DNA from: Flammula alnicola
Lineage: Eukaryota; Basidiomycota; Agaricomycetes; Agaricales; Strophariaceae
Length of the DNA: 64,000 bases
Direction of reading: 5' to 3'
Assembly: GCA_015499995.1 (NCBI GenBank)
Contig: JADNRV010000099.1
Coordinates: 143,146-207,145 of the forward strand
The translations under genes were made by a program, and so were the position numbers. The notes beneath the pieces are model-generated. The model worked only from the letters and a program-made list of their open reading frames with translations. It had not been told where the DNA came from and searched no databases. Below are positions 23,342 through 37,076 of the stretch, in pieces (within the stretch, counting starts at the first letter, position 1; the number at the start of each line of letters is the position of its first letter).

Positions 23342-23860
23342 TTACGGTTGCCATACCGTCAGTCTGCCGAAGGTTTCGAGCGTAATGTTTAGGAAACGTT
23401 TGGTTGGGCGTAGAGCGGGCTGGAGGGTGTTCGAGATTGCGAAGCCCCCTGTCTTTGGCGTGCTTTTCCATCGGTTGACCCAGGCCTTTTGAGTGGACAT
23501 CTTTGCTCGTCGGATTGCATTGGCTCGGGTTGTGCCAATGGGCGCGGACCACTCCAAGGTGGTTGCTTCTTTTGCGAGTTCGTCTGCTCGTTCATTCCCT
23601 TTGATGTCGGAGTGGCTAGGGCACCAGGAGACTGACAGTTTGTGGCCGGGATCATTATCTAGGAATGTCCTTAGCTTGGTGTAGAATATAGACACGTAGA
23701 TTTGGCCTGGTTGTGGTTTTGGGTCGAAGATGGACCTGACATGTCGACAGCTGCGGGTCGGCAAAGGAGTGGATGTGGTTTATTTCTAGGTGATGGCGTG
23801 CGAACCTTATCGTGATCTTTGCTCCCATCATCCAGCTAACTGCAAAACAATAGGCCAAGT
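23342..23860 (-). pseudogene. Decayed LINE fragment: RNase H domain
   Basis: The minus strand encodes a recognisable non-LTR retrotransposon RNase H core. Upstream, HHLEINHIHSFAD resembles the strand carrying a catalytic Asp; after a frame change, FDPKPQPGQIYVSIFYTKLR and then SVSWCPSHSDIKGNERADEL follow, with the WxPxHxxIxGNExAD motif typical of LINE RNase H. At least one frameshift separates the two parts. Reverse transcriptase upstream and the usual C-terminal zinc knuckle are missing. This is a different family from the intact LINE at 52.9-55.5 kb. Confidence 0.75.
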
Positions 23861-24070
23861 TCCAACATTGATGTTCAGCATTTTGTTTGTTTTGTACGGA
23901 AGGCCAGCCGGTTCCTGCCGGCCAGCGCTTCTGATGGCCAGCAAACGGCTCAATGCAACGCAGCGTTATGATTGGTCAAAAGGATCGGCTCCATCCGAAA
24001 AGGCCAAATCCCGCTGAACATCAATGATGATCAAAACTGGCCTACTTACATATCATTTTGCAGTTAGCTG
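23833..24070. repeat. 238-bp inverted-repeat element
   Basis: The ends are inverted copies: CAGCTAACTGCAAAA at 23833-23847 and its complement ending at 24070. Inner inverted segments also match: GGCC-containing blocks, and a perfect 14-bp pair CATTGATGTTCAGC (23866-23879) with GCTGAACATCAATG (24013-24026). The arms could fold into a long hairpin. I see no convincing target duplication and no ORF. It may be a MITE inserted beside or into the older LINE fragment. Confidence 0.6.
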
Positions 24071-24743
24071 TCAAACCTGCCATCTCTCAGCTCGCCCTCC
24101 CATTCCCATCATCCTCGATTTCACTTCCAGTCCTTTGTGGTACATCACCACTCCTGCTCCTGCTCTGGGGAACCCGCTTTTCGCCATCAACGATCCATCT
24201 GTGTTTCCTCCACTTGATCTGTGTGTCGGGTTGCTGCGTCCTCGCGTTCCTCGTCAGGATCCTCGGGTTTAGGGTCATTTGGTTGGATAGGTTGACTACT
24301 TGAACATAAGAATAATTCTCTCTCTCAGGACACCAACTTTCCGGATGGGGACCACGTCATAAACTCCTCCCCGTCCAACCCATCGACCTATGTTGCCGTT
24401 ACTGCCCAACCTAGAATCAGTGTCCTCTCACGACAATTTTCTTTGACCCAACTCAATCAACTCTCGGGTTTTCACTGGTAAATTCCAACTACATCGATGA
24501 TCCGCAGACACAGACACACAGTTTACTCCTTGATTCCGTCAATCGCGATCTAGGATTGTCATCGCGATCCGACTCTGGTCTCTTTGCGTTAAATTTGCAA
24601 ATATGCGACGAAGGGTTCGAATCAATGTTTTTCTGATATGTGGTGATTAACCAGAATTGCTGCCCATTACTTATTTATGCATCGACTTGTGTATCATATC
24701 CTACGAAATCTATCCTCGCTGCGGGCCTCTCAACACAAGTACA
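24071..24743. other. Intergenic region upstream of the UbiA gene
   Basis: About 670 bp, AT-neutral, with only short ORFs. It should contain the promoter of the UbiA-family gene; no clear TATA box is seen. Confidence 0.4.
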
Positions 24744-25795
24744 ATGCTCAAACATGTTTACACGGCTATTCTATTTACTTGGACAGATTTCAAAACAATC
24801 TTTTTCCCAATTGTAAGTGTGACTCTTCCTTTCTAAATTTTGCTCATCAAAACATTGAAGACTGTGTTTGCTTGCGCGTGTGCACCATTTCCCGGACTTA
24901 GAGGTCTCTTGGAATGCTGCGCCTGGATATGGGTGCATTTGCTGATGTGCAACGTCTCCAATCAAGCAAGAACTCAAGACGAAGATTTAATGAATCGACC
25001 TTGGAGACCCAGTACGTGTCAATGTTGTTCAAGTTGACGATCTATTTAGTCAACGTTGCACCAGTTTCCAGCGGACGCATCTCGGCGTCTCAGGCCATCT
25101 CCTGGCGATATGGGACCGCAATTGTGTGTCTTTTGTGGTCGTTAGTCTACGGGAAGGTCGTGACTATCGCTAACCTGATCCTAATCATAACAACCCTGGT
25201 ATACGACGAACTCGGAGGGGCGAGGCACTTTATTGGCAAGAACCTTTGTGGTGTATTTGGATATATGTCATTTGAGATTGGGGCAACAGCGGTCATGAGT
25301 ATTGACGATACCTTCTCCGTTTTCATTGGGTTGCTTACTGATGACTTTCCTCGCAGGTCGGAAGCCTGGCCTTGATAGCATTTCGATGAAAGCCGTGCTA
25401 TTCAGCGGAATGGTTGTATTCACTACCCTTCAAGCACAGGATTTTGCGGACATCGCCGGTGACGCCGCAATTGGACGAATGACGCTTCCTATTTACGCGC
25501 CAGAGCTCTCCCGCATTGCTACCCTTCTAGCGCTAAGTTTCTGGTCTGTCTTTCTTGGATGGGTATGGGAGTTGGGACCAGCTTTTCAAGCAGGGTTCGT
25601 AGCCTTGGGGGCTGTGGTGGGCCTTCGGTATTACCTCTACAGGACACCGAGAGCGGATGGAAAATCTTACATACTGTTTAATGTTCGTGCCAGTCACTCT
25701 TTTTCTCACTAATGACTCAAAAACTTATGCAGATCTGGCTTTTGGTTGTGCATGGTTTACCTTTCTATGGTCGTAATTTAGTTCCCTCCTCTTGA
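24744..25795 (+). CDS. UbiA-superfamily prenyltransferase / terpene cyclase-like protein
   Basis: A polytopic membrane enzyme of the UbiA superfamily, 280 aa from five exons closing in phase (24744-24812, 24861-25011, 25065-25298, 25357-25682, 25733-25795). The first Asp-rich motif lies in NVSNQARTQDEDLMNRPWRP and the second in QAQDFADIAGDAAIGRMTLP, which bind the Mg-diphosphate of prenyl donors. About seven to eight hydrophobic helices are apparent. Closely similar basidiomycete proteins are annotated as UbiA prenyltransferases, and a fungal branch of the superfamily works as sesquiterpene cyclase (fumagillin pathway), so either activity is possible. The start ATG at 24744 gives MLKHVYTAILFTWTDFK, fitting the family; an upstream in-frame extension without ATG exists. 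Confidence 0.85.
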
Positions 25796-27001
25796 CTTGG
25801 ATGGTCGCATTCTTTTAAATATGCATTTAGTACAACACCACCCTCTACTAGCCACCCTGACTAACTCTGAAGGAGATATTCACCATGACATTACAGTTAG
25901 CTTCCCTTGAAATTCAGAGAAGTCACGTTCCAAAACTGTTCGATGCGGATTTCTTTGGATGCGAAGTATTTTCATACACCTCCTTCGTACATCCCTAATG
26001 TTTTTGATGAAAATTTACCGTCAGGTACCAGACATGTAAGCAAGATTTTGTATGTCATGTTTCATTCGAGGCGAGATTCTGCAATACCTTGGTGGCTCAC
26101 CATTAATATTGGTTATCCATGATTCCATCCATCCATCCATCTATCGGCAAAAACTTGAGACAAAGTATATATACAAAAGAAGATCAATTTAGCAGCTGTC
26201 TGGAAAGCAGATTTTTGTCTTTTAAAAATGAATTCTGGTGGATGGATGGATGGGCCAACCACCATCGAAGCGGGGAATTCATTTGGGATATCCCACACTT
26301 CGATAGCAAAGGATATCTCACCGTCTCAGGAGAGACACTGTTTATTTTAATTTTTAGTTTTCAAATTGTAATCTATGAATGGATGGACGGATGAATGAAT
26401 AACCAACGAGGCATAGAGGAATAACCGTGGTCTGAGCATTTAAATTCGTGCAGCATGGCATAAACTACAGAAAAAGAATGAAAGGGTGAGCTCAATCCCA
26501 AGGCTAAGATTGAAATGTACGGGGTTGGCTTCCCTGTTTGTTAGAGGCGCTGGATGGTTCACGCTCTCTTCATCCGTTTCCTTTCACCAACCTTTCACTT
26601 GGATGCATCGAGCTAACCTTTTTGGCTAAGTAGAAGACTAAATATTCTGCAGAATTTCTTCTAGTTAGAAGCAGATTGTTATGCATAATGCAAGAGCTCA
26701 TTTTCCTCCGTTATGCTTACATTGCACATAGTGTCCACGGGTGAAATTCCCTGTTTAGTCATGATGCCGCCATCGGTTGACCGACACCGTCTGGGGGTTT
26801 TGAGATATGTAAGACGAGAGCAACAAAATGCCAGTAAGGGCGAATACGTCTATAGGTCGTAATACTATACTTACAGAGGGAAAATAATGAGTAAGAATCA
26901 TATCCCATCCCATTTCATTCCGCCCAAGCTAATCCAATGTCGCACGCGGTTGAGGAAGAGTCATGAAAAAGGACGAGACGCATATGTAAACTAGGGTCCG
27001 T
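25796..27001. other. 1.2-kb gap containing an inverted-repeat element
   Basis: No gene recognised. It contains ATCC/GGAT microsatellite-like tracts and the inverted-repeat element at 26109-26406. The remainder holds the 3' flanks of the convergent UbiA and dihydrolipoyl dehydrogenase genes. Confidence 0.5.
26109..26406. repeat. 298-bp inverted-repeat element with ATCC-rich ends
   Basis: The left end TTGGTTATCCATGATTCC followed by ATCC repeats is mirrored by GGATGGACGGATGAATGAAT and ATAACCAA at the right, an imperfect inverted repeat of about 30 bp. The interior has further GGATGGATGGATG. No target duplication and no ORF is seen. It could be a MITE or a hairpin made of opposing microsatellites. 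Confidence 0.45.
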
Positions 27002-28962
<1,961 letters not shown>

Positions 28963-29391
28963 ATCGCTCTGTAGTGTATAAGATGTGTGGAGGATTGGGG
29001 TGACGGCGAGGAGATGGGTTTATAAGTCAAGAAAATCAGTGACACAACCTCGTCCCGGATCCTGCCAAACTGGCGGTCACGTGCATATATTTTGGGAAAT
29101 TATTAATTTAAATTTGCTAACTTATTACTAAGTCGTCGGCCTGTGCATCGGGAACGGACGCGAACGGACTAAGATAGAGGCGTAAAATGTTAAGTAGATA
29201 CAGTACGGTATAGAATGTACTCGAGTAGGTGCTTTAAAGTATTACAATAAGTCACTGGGTTAAGATGTGCGATGGACGATACCGATACAATTTTTGGCAT
29301 CAGTCCTGCCCAAAATACACAACCTTCTTCGCCAAATCAACCCAGAGCGATTGATCAACCATCTTCCGGTCCCTTCGCCCAGAGAAGCCCG
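28963..29391. other. Intergenic region upstream of LPD1
   Basis: About 430 bp between two same-strand (minus) genes: the LPD1 promoter and the 3' flank of the Kre9/Knh1-like gene. No clear TATA box; nothing else is seen. Confidence 0.4.
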
Positions 29392-30294
29392 TCAAAGAGC
29401 CATCGAGAGTCCAACAAGAGCGGGCCACACAATAAAGACCAAACGAAACTTCATCTTCTCCACGTCCATCCCAAATGATCCTCCTCGATCGGTTCGTCCT
29501 CCGAAACCCCAGCTCATGCCTAAGCCCGCATTCGCTTTCTGCGTTGAACTAGGTTGTGGCGTCTGCATGCCTATGACGCGAGAAAAGGCCGTGCTCGTCA
29601 CAGTCGTTACACTTGAAGGAGGAGAGACGGAGGAAGAAGAAGCCGAGAAAGAGTCGGGGATAATACTGAAGTCAGCCGTGTAGATAGTTTGTGGTGGTTC
29701 CGTTGTAATAAAATGAAGGGTGCTGTTAAATTGATGAGATTGGATGGATTTATGTTGAAAATACAAGAGAAGACGAACTATAAATGGTAGTTGGCGGGAA
29801 TAACTTTCGGCGGTATGAACACCGTTGTCGATAGAGACAATGGATTGATGCCCTTCCCAATTTTCGCGAGGTATGTCTAGAACCACATTCGAATCCATAA
29901 AAAAACCAGAGCATGAGAGGGAAAGCAGAGAACGTCAGCGAGGTCCTAGCTCCAAGAAAAAGGATAGACCAAGAGTCGCCAGATAACGTATGTGGACAAG
30001 CCAATAAATAAGCGCTGCTAATGCCGCCAATGACGTCGAGGCCCAATACCCTCGTAACCCGAGCTATCAGATACTCACGTTATTCCCCGCATAAAGATCG
30101 ATTTCGACATCGCCCGTGGCGTTCAACAAAGGCCTTTTTCCGTCTTCCATCCACCTGACCTCCGCAGGCATTCCGGCCGTAAAAACAGTGCTCGCAATAG
30201 GCTTGGTAGGGTAAAGCGAAGCGAGCGCAGGCAAGGCGTGAAGAACGAGAGTCGCCAGGACACAGAAACGGACGGCGAATATTGATGGGGCCAT
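29392..30294 (-). CDS. Kre9/Knh1-like secreted Ser/Thr-rich protein, probably GPI-anchored
   Basis: Three exons close in phase: 30294-30079, 29876-29779 and 29722-29392, for 214 aa. A signal peptide (about residues 1-26, FCVLATLVLHALPALA) precedes an Ig-like domain of the Kre9/Knh1 N-terminal type: YPTKPIASTVFTAGMPAEVRW, DLYAGNNTYLAKIG, TTVFIPPKVIPANYHLYTLH, TIYTADFSI. A Ser/Thr-rich stretch follows, then a C-terminal hydrophobic tail (FRLVFIVWPALVGLSMAL) that suggests a GPI-attachment signal. In yeast the family supports beta-1,6-glucan assembly, but most basidiomycete members are uncharacterised. Intron 1 (about 200 nt) is unusually long. Confidence 0.83.
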
Positions 30295-32153
<1,859 letters not shown>

Positions 32154-34590
32154 TTTTGAGATATAGTCTTGAGGATGGTGCGAAACTTGGTCGCCGACAA
32201 TTCGCAATCACCCCAATCAAGGTTCAGCCGCCGTGTTCGGCATTGTCCGTCTGTACAGTTTATCGGCAAACTCCGATACAACACATTCTGATCCTTTGTC
32301 GTTTCTCCACTCACAGGTTTCCTCCACTCACAGGTTTCATATTGGCTACGTGTATCGAGTTCACCGCATTCATGAAGATTTAAACAATGACCTTAAAGTG
32401 ACTGAATCCTATGAAAATTTCACCCACTCTGACAGAAAGCAATGCAAGTTCTAGGCAGATTCCAGGCAATGTAAGAAACACACGCTGTAGCTTTTGTTCT
32501 TTCAAACGTATACTCCTAAGGTAAGTAACGGAAGTAAGTAAAGTCCTGCTGATAATGTATTCTGACGATATCTCGATCGACTTTATTAATCCCTTTTGTT
32601 CCAAGTCTGGAGCATGGGCTACTCTAGATCTCCGAGGCCGATGAGCATGTTACATTACAGAAAAAAAATACCCGGTTCTACTTGGTTGGCGCCCAATTGC
32701 GTCAATGAGATGAGGGTCCAGATTTACAGTATTGCTTATTTTGGCTATAAATCAGTGTGGCGCACTTTTGCCAGAATCCCAGTAAGTATCCAGATTCTAC
32801 GGGCGCTTATAAAACTCGACTTGGGCTGCGACAAGAATTCTGTAATTTATATCTACTCATATGCGTCGCTCGCTGGATATGTACATGCGGCACGTCTTTC
32901 CGAAGATTCACCAAGTCGTCCATCGACCCTGGACTTGTGGCTCTTCGATGGATTTACTCGGGGTCGGCGAGAGTCTGCCTGGTCTCTTTACATAAAGAGG
33001 ACTCGAGAAAGACAACATCGGCGTAAATATCGGCGTAGTTCGTTCACGCAGCACTTCGGCGGATCACCGAACGTCAGTGGTAATGATGAATATACATTCA
33101 ACTTGTAAGTCACGGTGGCCCCCGAAGCACAATTCCTGAGAAGACGTGAGGACCACGTTTCAACATCTCCGTAATTCTCCTTGCATAGAGGCCACTCAGC
33201 GTCCACTATGCGATTACCTATTCTCTGGGTAGCGATGTTCCGCGGCGATTTTTTCCGAATGCCTAAGCTTCTGACATTCCGCATTATAGCGACAATAAAA
33301 AATGTAAAAGCTGTTGTTCTATCACGACAACCGCGTTAAATACTCAGAGATGAAGGATAAAGTGTATTTCGTATCATCCTCGGGACTTGTCACCGGTTTG
33401 TATGTGGGGTTCCATGCATGGCGTAGATATTCCTGGAGATTATTCAGGTAAGAGGGACAGATGAACCGCTCTCGTAGAGACTCGTCATCATACGCAGCGC
33501 TATACGTATGCACACCAAGATTCCATCTCTGTTCCAAGAGCCCGTATGGAGCGGATAGAACGCTCCGAGGTGTTGGAGATATAACTATGGATAGATGCTC
33601 GTGCCGTGAAGTTCCAATTATAACTGGCGACAAATCATCTGTCACATACGCACACGCTGTCAAAGATTTAGACGCGACAGTCAGAAAGCCAGCATGTCCA
33701 CGATTCAACTCAATATTGAAGCATTTTATAGGATTTGCACTGCATGACGTTTCCAATCGATGAAATGTCACAATCAGGTTCCAAGTTATCTACGGAAGGA
33801 AATTTGTTTTCAGAGCAAATGAGGAATAGCATGGTGCATTCAAGCTTTGAATCACAAGATATGTGACTTTCGAGACCCCTATTACTTTCTTGCGAACATC
33901 GCGAGGTTCTGCGGTTCTTCTTACCAATGGAAAGAAAGATTATGGCAAACTTCATTTCTCCACTCGCCGAATGGAAGTCGGCGTCCTCCGGGAGCTCATA
34001 CCAACGCGGGGAGAATAGGAGATCGAAAAGCATTTAGAAGATGCAGGACGGCGCGAGTCGCGCGACAGTGCAGAGGGCGGCCGGACCATCTGAAAGAGGT
34101 TGTGCATCCGTTTTTGGGGGGACACAAGGTGGACACGCGCCATATTGTATCTGTATTGTGAAAAATGGGGTGCATCAGCTGATAGCGATGGTGTGAACAA
34201 TGGTACATTCGAGAATGATGTCTTCTTGCCTAGCCTTGGGGAAACAGTACGTGCTTGAGAAATTGGATCACTTGAAGAAGCAATCCACTCTAATCCTCGG
34301 CAACGAGTTGCCAATACGGCGGTGATACGATGGGAAGAGATGTGTAGTGAAAGACTGGGTGAATCGCAAGCTGAATGTCTCATTGAATACTCGGTATTCG
34401 TTGCTTGGTGTAGGACGTATGAGATGCGTAGTAGCGCCTTGAGTAGCGCTGTTGAAGGATGTGAACTTCGTGTCCAGTGGAAGAGCCAATGGAGACGCGC
34501 AGATTATTCTCGGTAAGCAATGCGTCGATCACGTGAGCGTACAAGATCTGCGCCGGGATCTGAGTAATTAGAAGCGCCTTACTCCAGGAC
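32154..34590. other. 2.4-kb gap with coding-like but unassigned ORFs
   Basis: On the minus strand, ORFs at 33322-33771 (149 codons), 33952-34383 and 34268-34489 look moderately coding-like and could be exons of one hypothetical gene running from about 34489 to 33322, but I could not find a splice set that I trust, and no domain is recognisable. A plus ORF at 32596-33108 (170 codons) is equally anonymous. Both may be chance. Confidence 0.3.
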
Positions 34591-34598
34591 TATATAAA
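34591..34598 (+). promoter_or_regulatory. TATA box of the catalase gene
   Basis: TATATAAA lies 61 bp upstream of the catalase start codon, followed by a pyrimidine-rich leader (CTTTCTTTCTCCC) typical of highly expressed fungal genes. Confidence 0.7.
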
Positions 34599-34658
34599 CC
34601 AAAATGTCCCATTTCACTCCCCTATCCTTTCTTTCTCCCAACGATATACTCTTTAGAT

Positions 34659-36759
34659 ATGTCTAACCCACCCCCGGCCTACACTACCTCCAACGGTGCT
34701 CCAGTTAACGAGCCATATGCAGCCCAAAAGGCTGGCATCAACGGACCTCTCCTACTCCAGGGTATGTTTTCATTAACGCATCGGCGTCATTAATGCTTAC
34801 CCCATACACGTCATTTAAGACTTCCACCACATCGATCTCCTTGCTCACTTTGATCATGAACGTATTCCTGAGCGTGTTGTAAGCGCCTGAATGATTGATA
34901 GCCCTCCTAATCTGTCTGATGAGAATGTCTTCAGGTCCACGCCAAGGGTGCTGGTGCTCATGGTTACTTTGAGGTCACTCACGACCTGAGCGATATCACT
35001 TCCCAGACGCTCTTCAAGTCGGTCGGCAAGCAGGTCCGTGCTACCGTCCGTTTCTCCACCGTCGGAGGCGAGTCTGGTTCAGCCGATACTGCTCGCGATC
35101 CTCGTGGGTTCGCTATCAAGCTGAGAACCGATGAGGGTAACTTGGACTGGGTCTTCAACAACACCCCCGTCTTCTTCATCCGTGACCCCGCCAAATTCCC
35201 TCACTTCATCCACACCCAGAAGAGGAACCCACACTCTCACTTGAAGGATGCTGATATGTTCTGGGTATGCTCTTTCTCCTCTTTGACCATCTCATAATTA
35301 CTTACAAACACTTCATATTTAGGATTACCTCTCTCAAAACCCAGAATCAATCCACCAGATCATGATTCTCTTCTCTGATCGCGGAACACCCGACGGCTAC
35401 CACAACCAGCACGGTTACTCTGGCCACACATTCAAGTGGCTCAAGGACGATGGCAGCTTCGTGTACACGCAAGTTCATCTCCGCGCGGCAAAGGGATTCA
35501 AGGTATGTATTAGGATCAGATCTCCCACATTGATTCGGCTGCTGATAACAACTGGCTTCTCTCTCTCAGACTCTTGACAATGCCACTGCTACTCGTCTTG
35601 CTGGAGAGAACCCAGAGTATGGAATTGAGTCCTTGTTCAACACCATCAAGGCTGGTGATTTCCCAACATGGAACGTCTACGTTGTAAGTCTCCCTTCGTG
35701 TATTCTTAGGGCGAGTGGGAACGAACGTTCATAATATTTTTAATAGCAAACCATGACCCCACAACAAGCTGAGAAATTCCGCTACAATGTCCTTGATCTT
35801 ACCAAGGTCTGGCCTCATGCCGAATTCCCTCTGCGCCCCATCGGAAAGCTTGTTCTCAACGAGTACCCGCAAAACTACTTCGCAGAGATCGAACAGGTAA
35901 AACAATCGTTGTGAAAATTCAAAACTGTCCTTATCTTACCCATTTTCCAGGCTGCTTTCTCTCCCTCGCATCTCATCCCGTACATTGAGGCCTCCGCCGA
36001 TCCCGTCCTCCAGTCGCGTCTCTTCTCCTACCCCGACACCCACCGCCACCGTCTCGGCGTCAACTACCAACAACTGCCCGTCAACGCGCCCATCGTCCCT
36101 GTCAACAACTTCCAACGCGCCGGTGCTGGCACCTTCATTTCCCAGGGCAGCCGCCCCAACTACCAGAGCAGCATCCAGCCACTGTCGTACTCCGCCAAGA
36201 AGGCGACCATCGACTCCAGCATCCATGACACCGAGCGCGTGGCCCGCCACGAGGCTTTCGTCGGCGGTGCTTGGAGAGATCTGAGCGAGATCACCGAACG
36301 TAAGTGTTATTCCAGGTTCTTGGATACTTCTTGTTAACAATCTCTGTGTCCATCGATATATATACATATAGTCGACTTTGAGCAGCCCCGCGCCTTGTGG
36401 AGCAAGGTATGGAATGACCAACAGAGGGAGGCCTACGTCCAGAACGTCGCCGGACACTTCAAGGGCGTCACGAGTCCCGAGGTTAAGGCCAGGCAACGTA
36501 AGCCAATCTCGTTAATCATACTCATAACATTCCTCACTGATTGCGATACATCTAGTGTCTGTGTGGGCCGCTGTCGACCAAGGCTTGTCCAACCGCATCG
36601 CCGCTGCCGTCGGCCATCCGCCCGTGAAGCCCCTCGCGGTGAAGCCAGCTGGCGAGGCCGTCAAGTACCGTGCCAATCTCGGGTTCGCATTTACATTCCT
36701 CGGAAGGCTGTAATCGCACCTTTCTAATAAGCGTTCCTTTTTGTAGATTCAAGTTCTAA
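34659..36759 (+). CDS. Catalase (heme, small-subunit type)
   Basis: Decomposes hydrogen peroxide. The distal histidine region reads [10 protein letters not shown] followed by [15 protein letters not shown]. The distal Asn lies in [20 protein letters not shown], and the proximal heme tyrosine in [19 protein letters not shown]-site and wrapping-domain segments follow, including [20 protein letters not shown]. About nine short GT-AG exons; the last splice at about 36683-36745 adds GFKF and the stop at 36757-36759. No N-terminal presequence or flavodoxin-like C-terminal extension is present, so this is a monofunctional clade 3-like enzyme of about 510 aa; a cytosolic or peroxisomal location is likely, and the terminal FKF is not a classic PTS1. 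It converges on MTR4. Confidence 0.94.
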
Positions 36760-37076
36760 GCAAAGAGGAGAAGTGGGAGAAAGAAAGTGCTCTTGGACGG
36801 GAAGGATCAGGCTTTGATCACGCTCGCTACACACGTTCTGGCCGAGAAAGAAACATTCATGTATTATGTAACTCCGTCCAATGTATAAAATTGACAATGT
36901 TGTTGTACACCATGGTTCAACTACTTACTGGCAGCGAATCCATTTAAAATCGTATAGAATGAGACAAGGTTGATTGTTGCCCTTAATTTGCATAGAATCG
37001 ACTGGAAGTCCGAGAATATAGCATTTCCAAAATGCAATGGAGAAGAGATAACATAAGGAATGATAACATCAGTTGT

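Noticed and set aside
24602..24625. GGTTCGAATC-like string resembling a tRNA T loop
   Set aside because: No matching acceptor, D or anticodon stems on either strand.
34604..34666. Upstream ATG and short ORF overlapping the catalase start
   Set aside because: It lies only 6 bp after the TATA box, so it is probably upstream of the transcription start and not in the mRNA.
35936..36496. 186-codon minus ORF across catalase
   Set aside because: Shadow of catalase exons; the plus frame is clearly the conserved enzyme.
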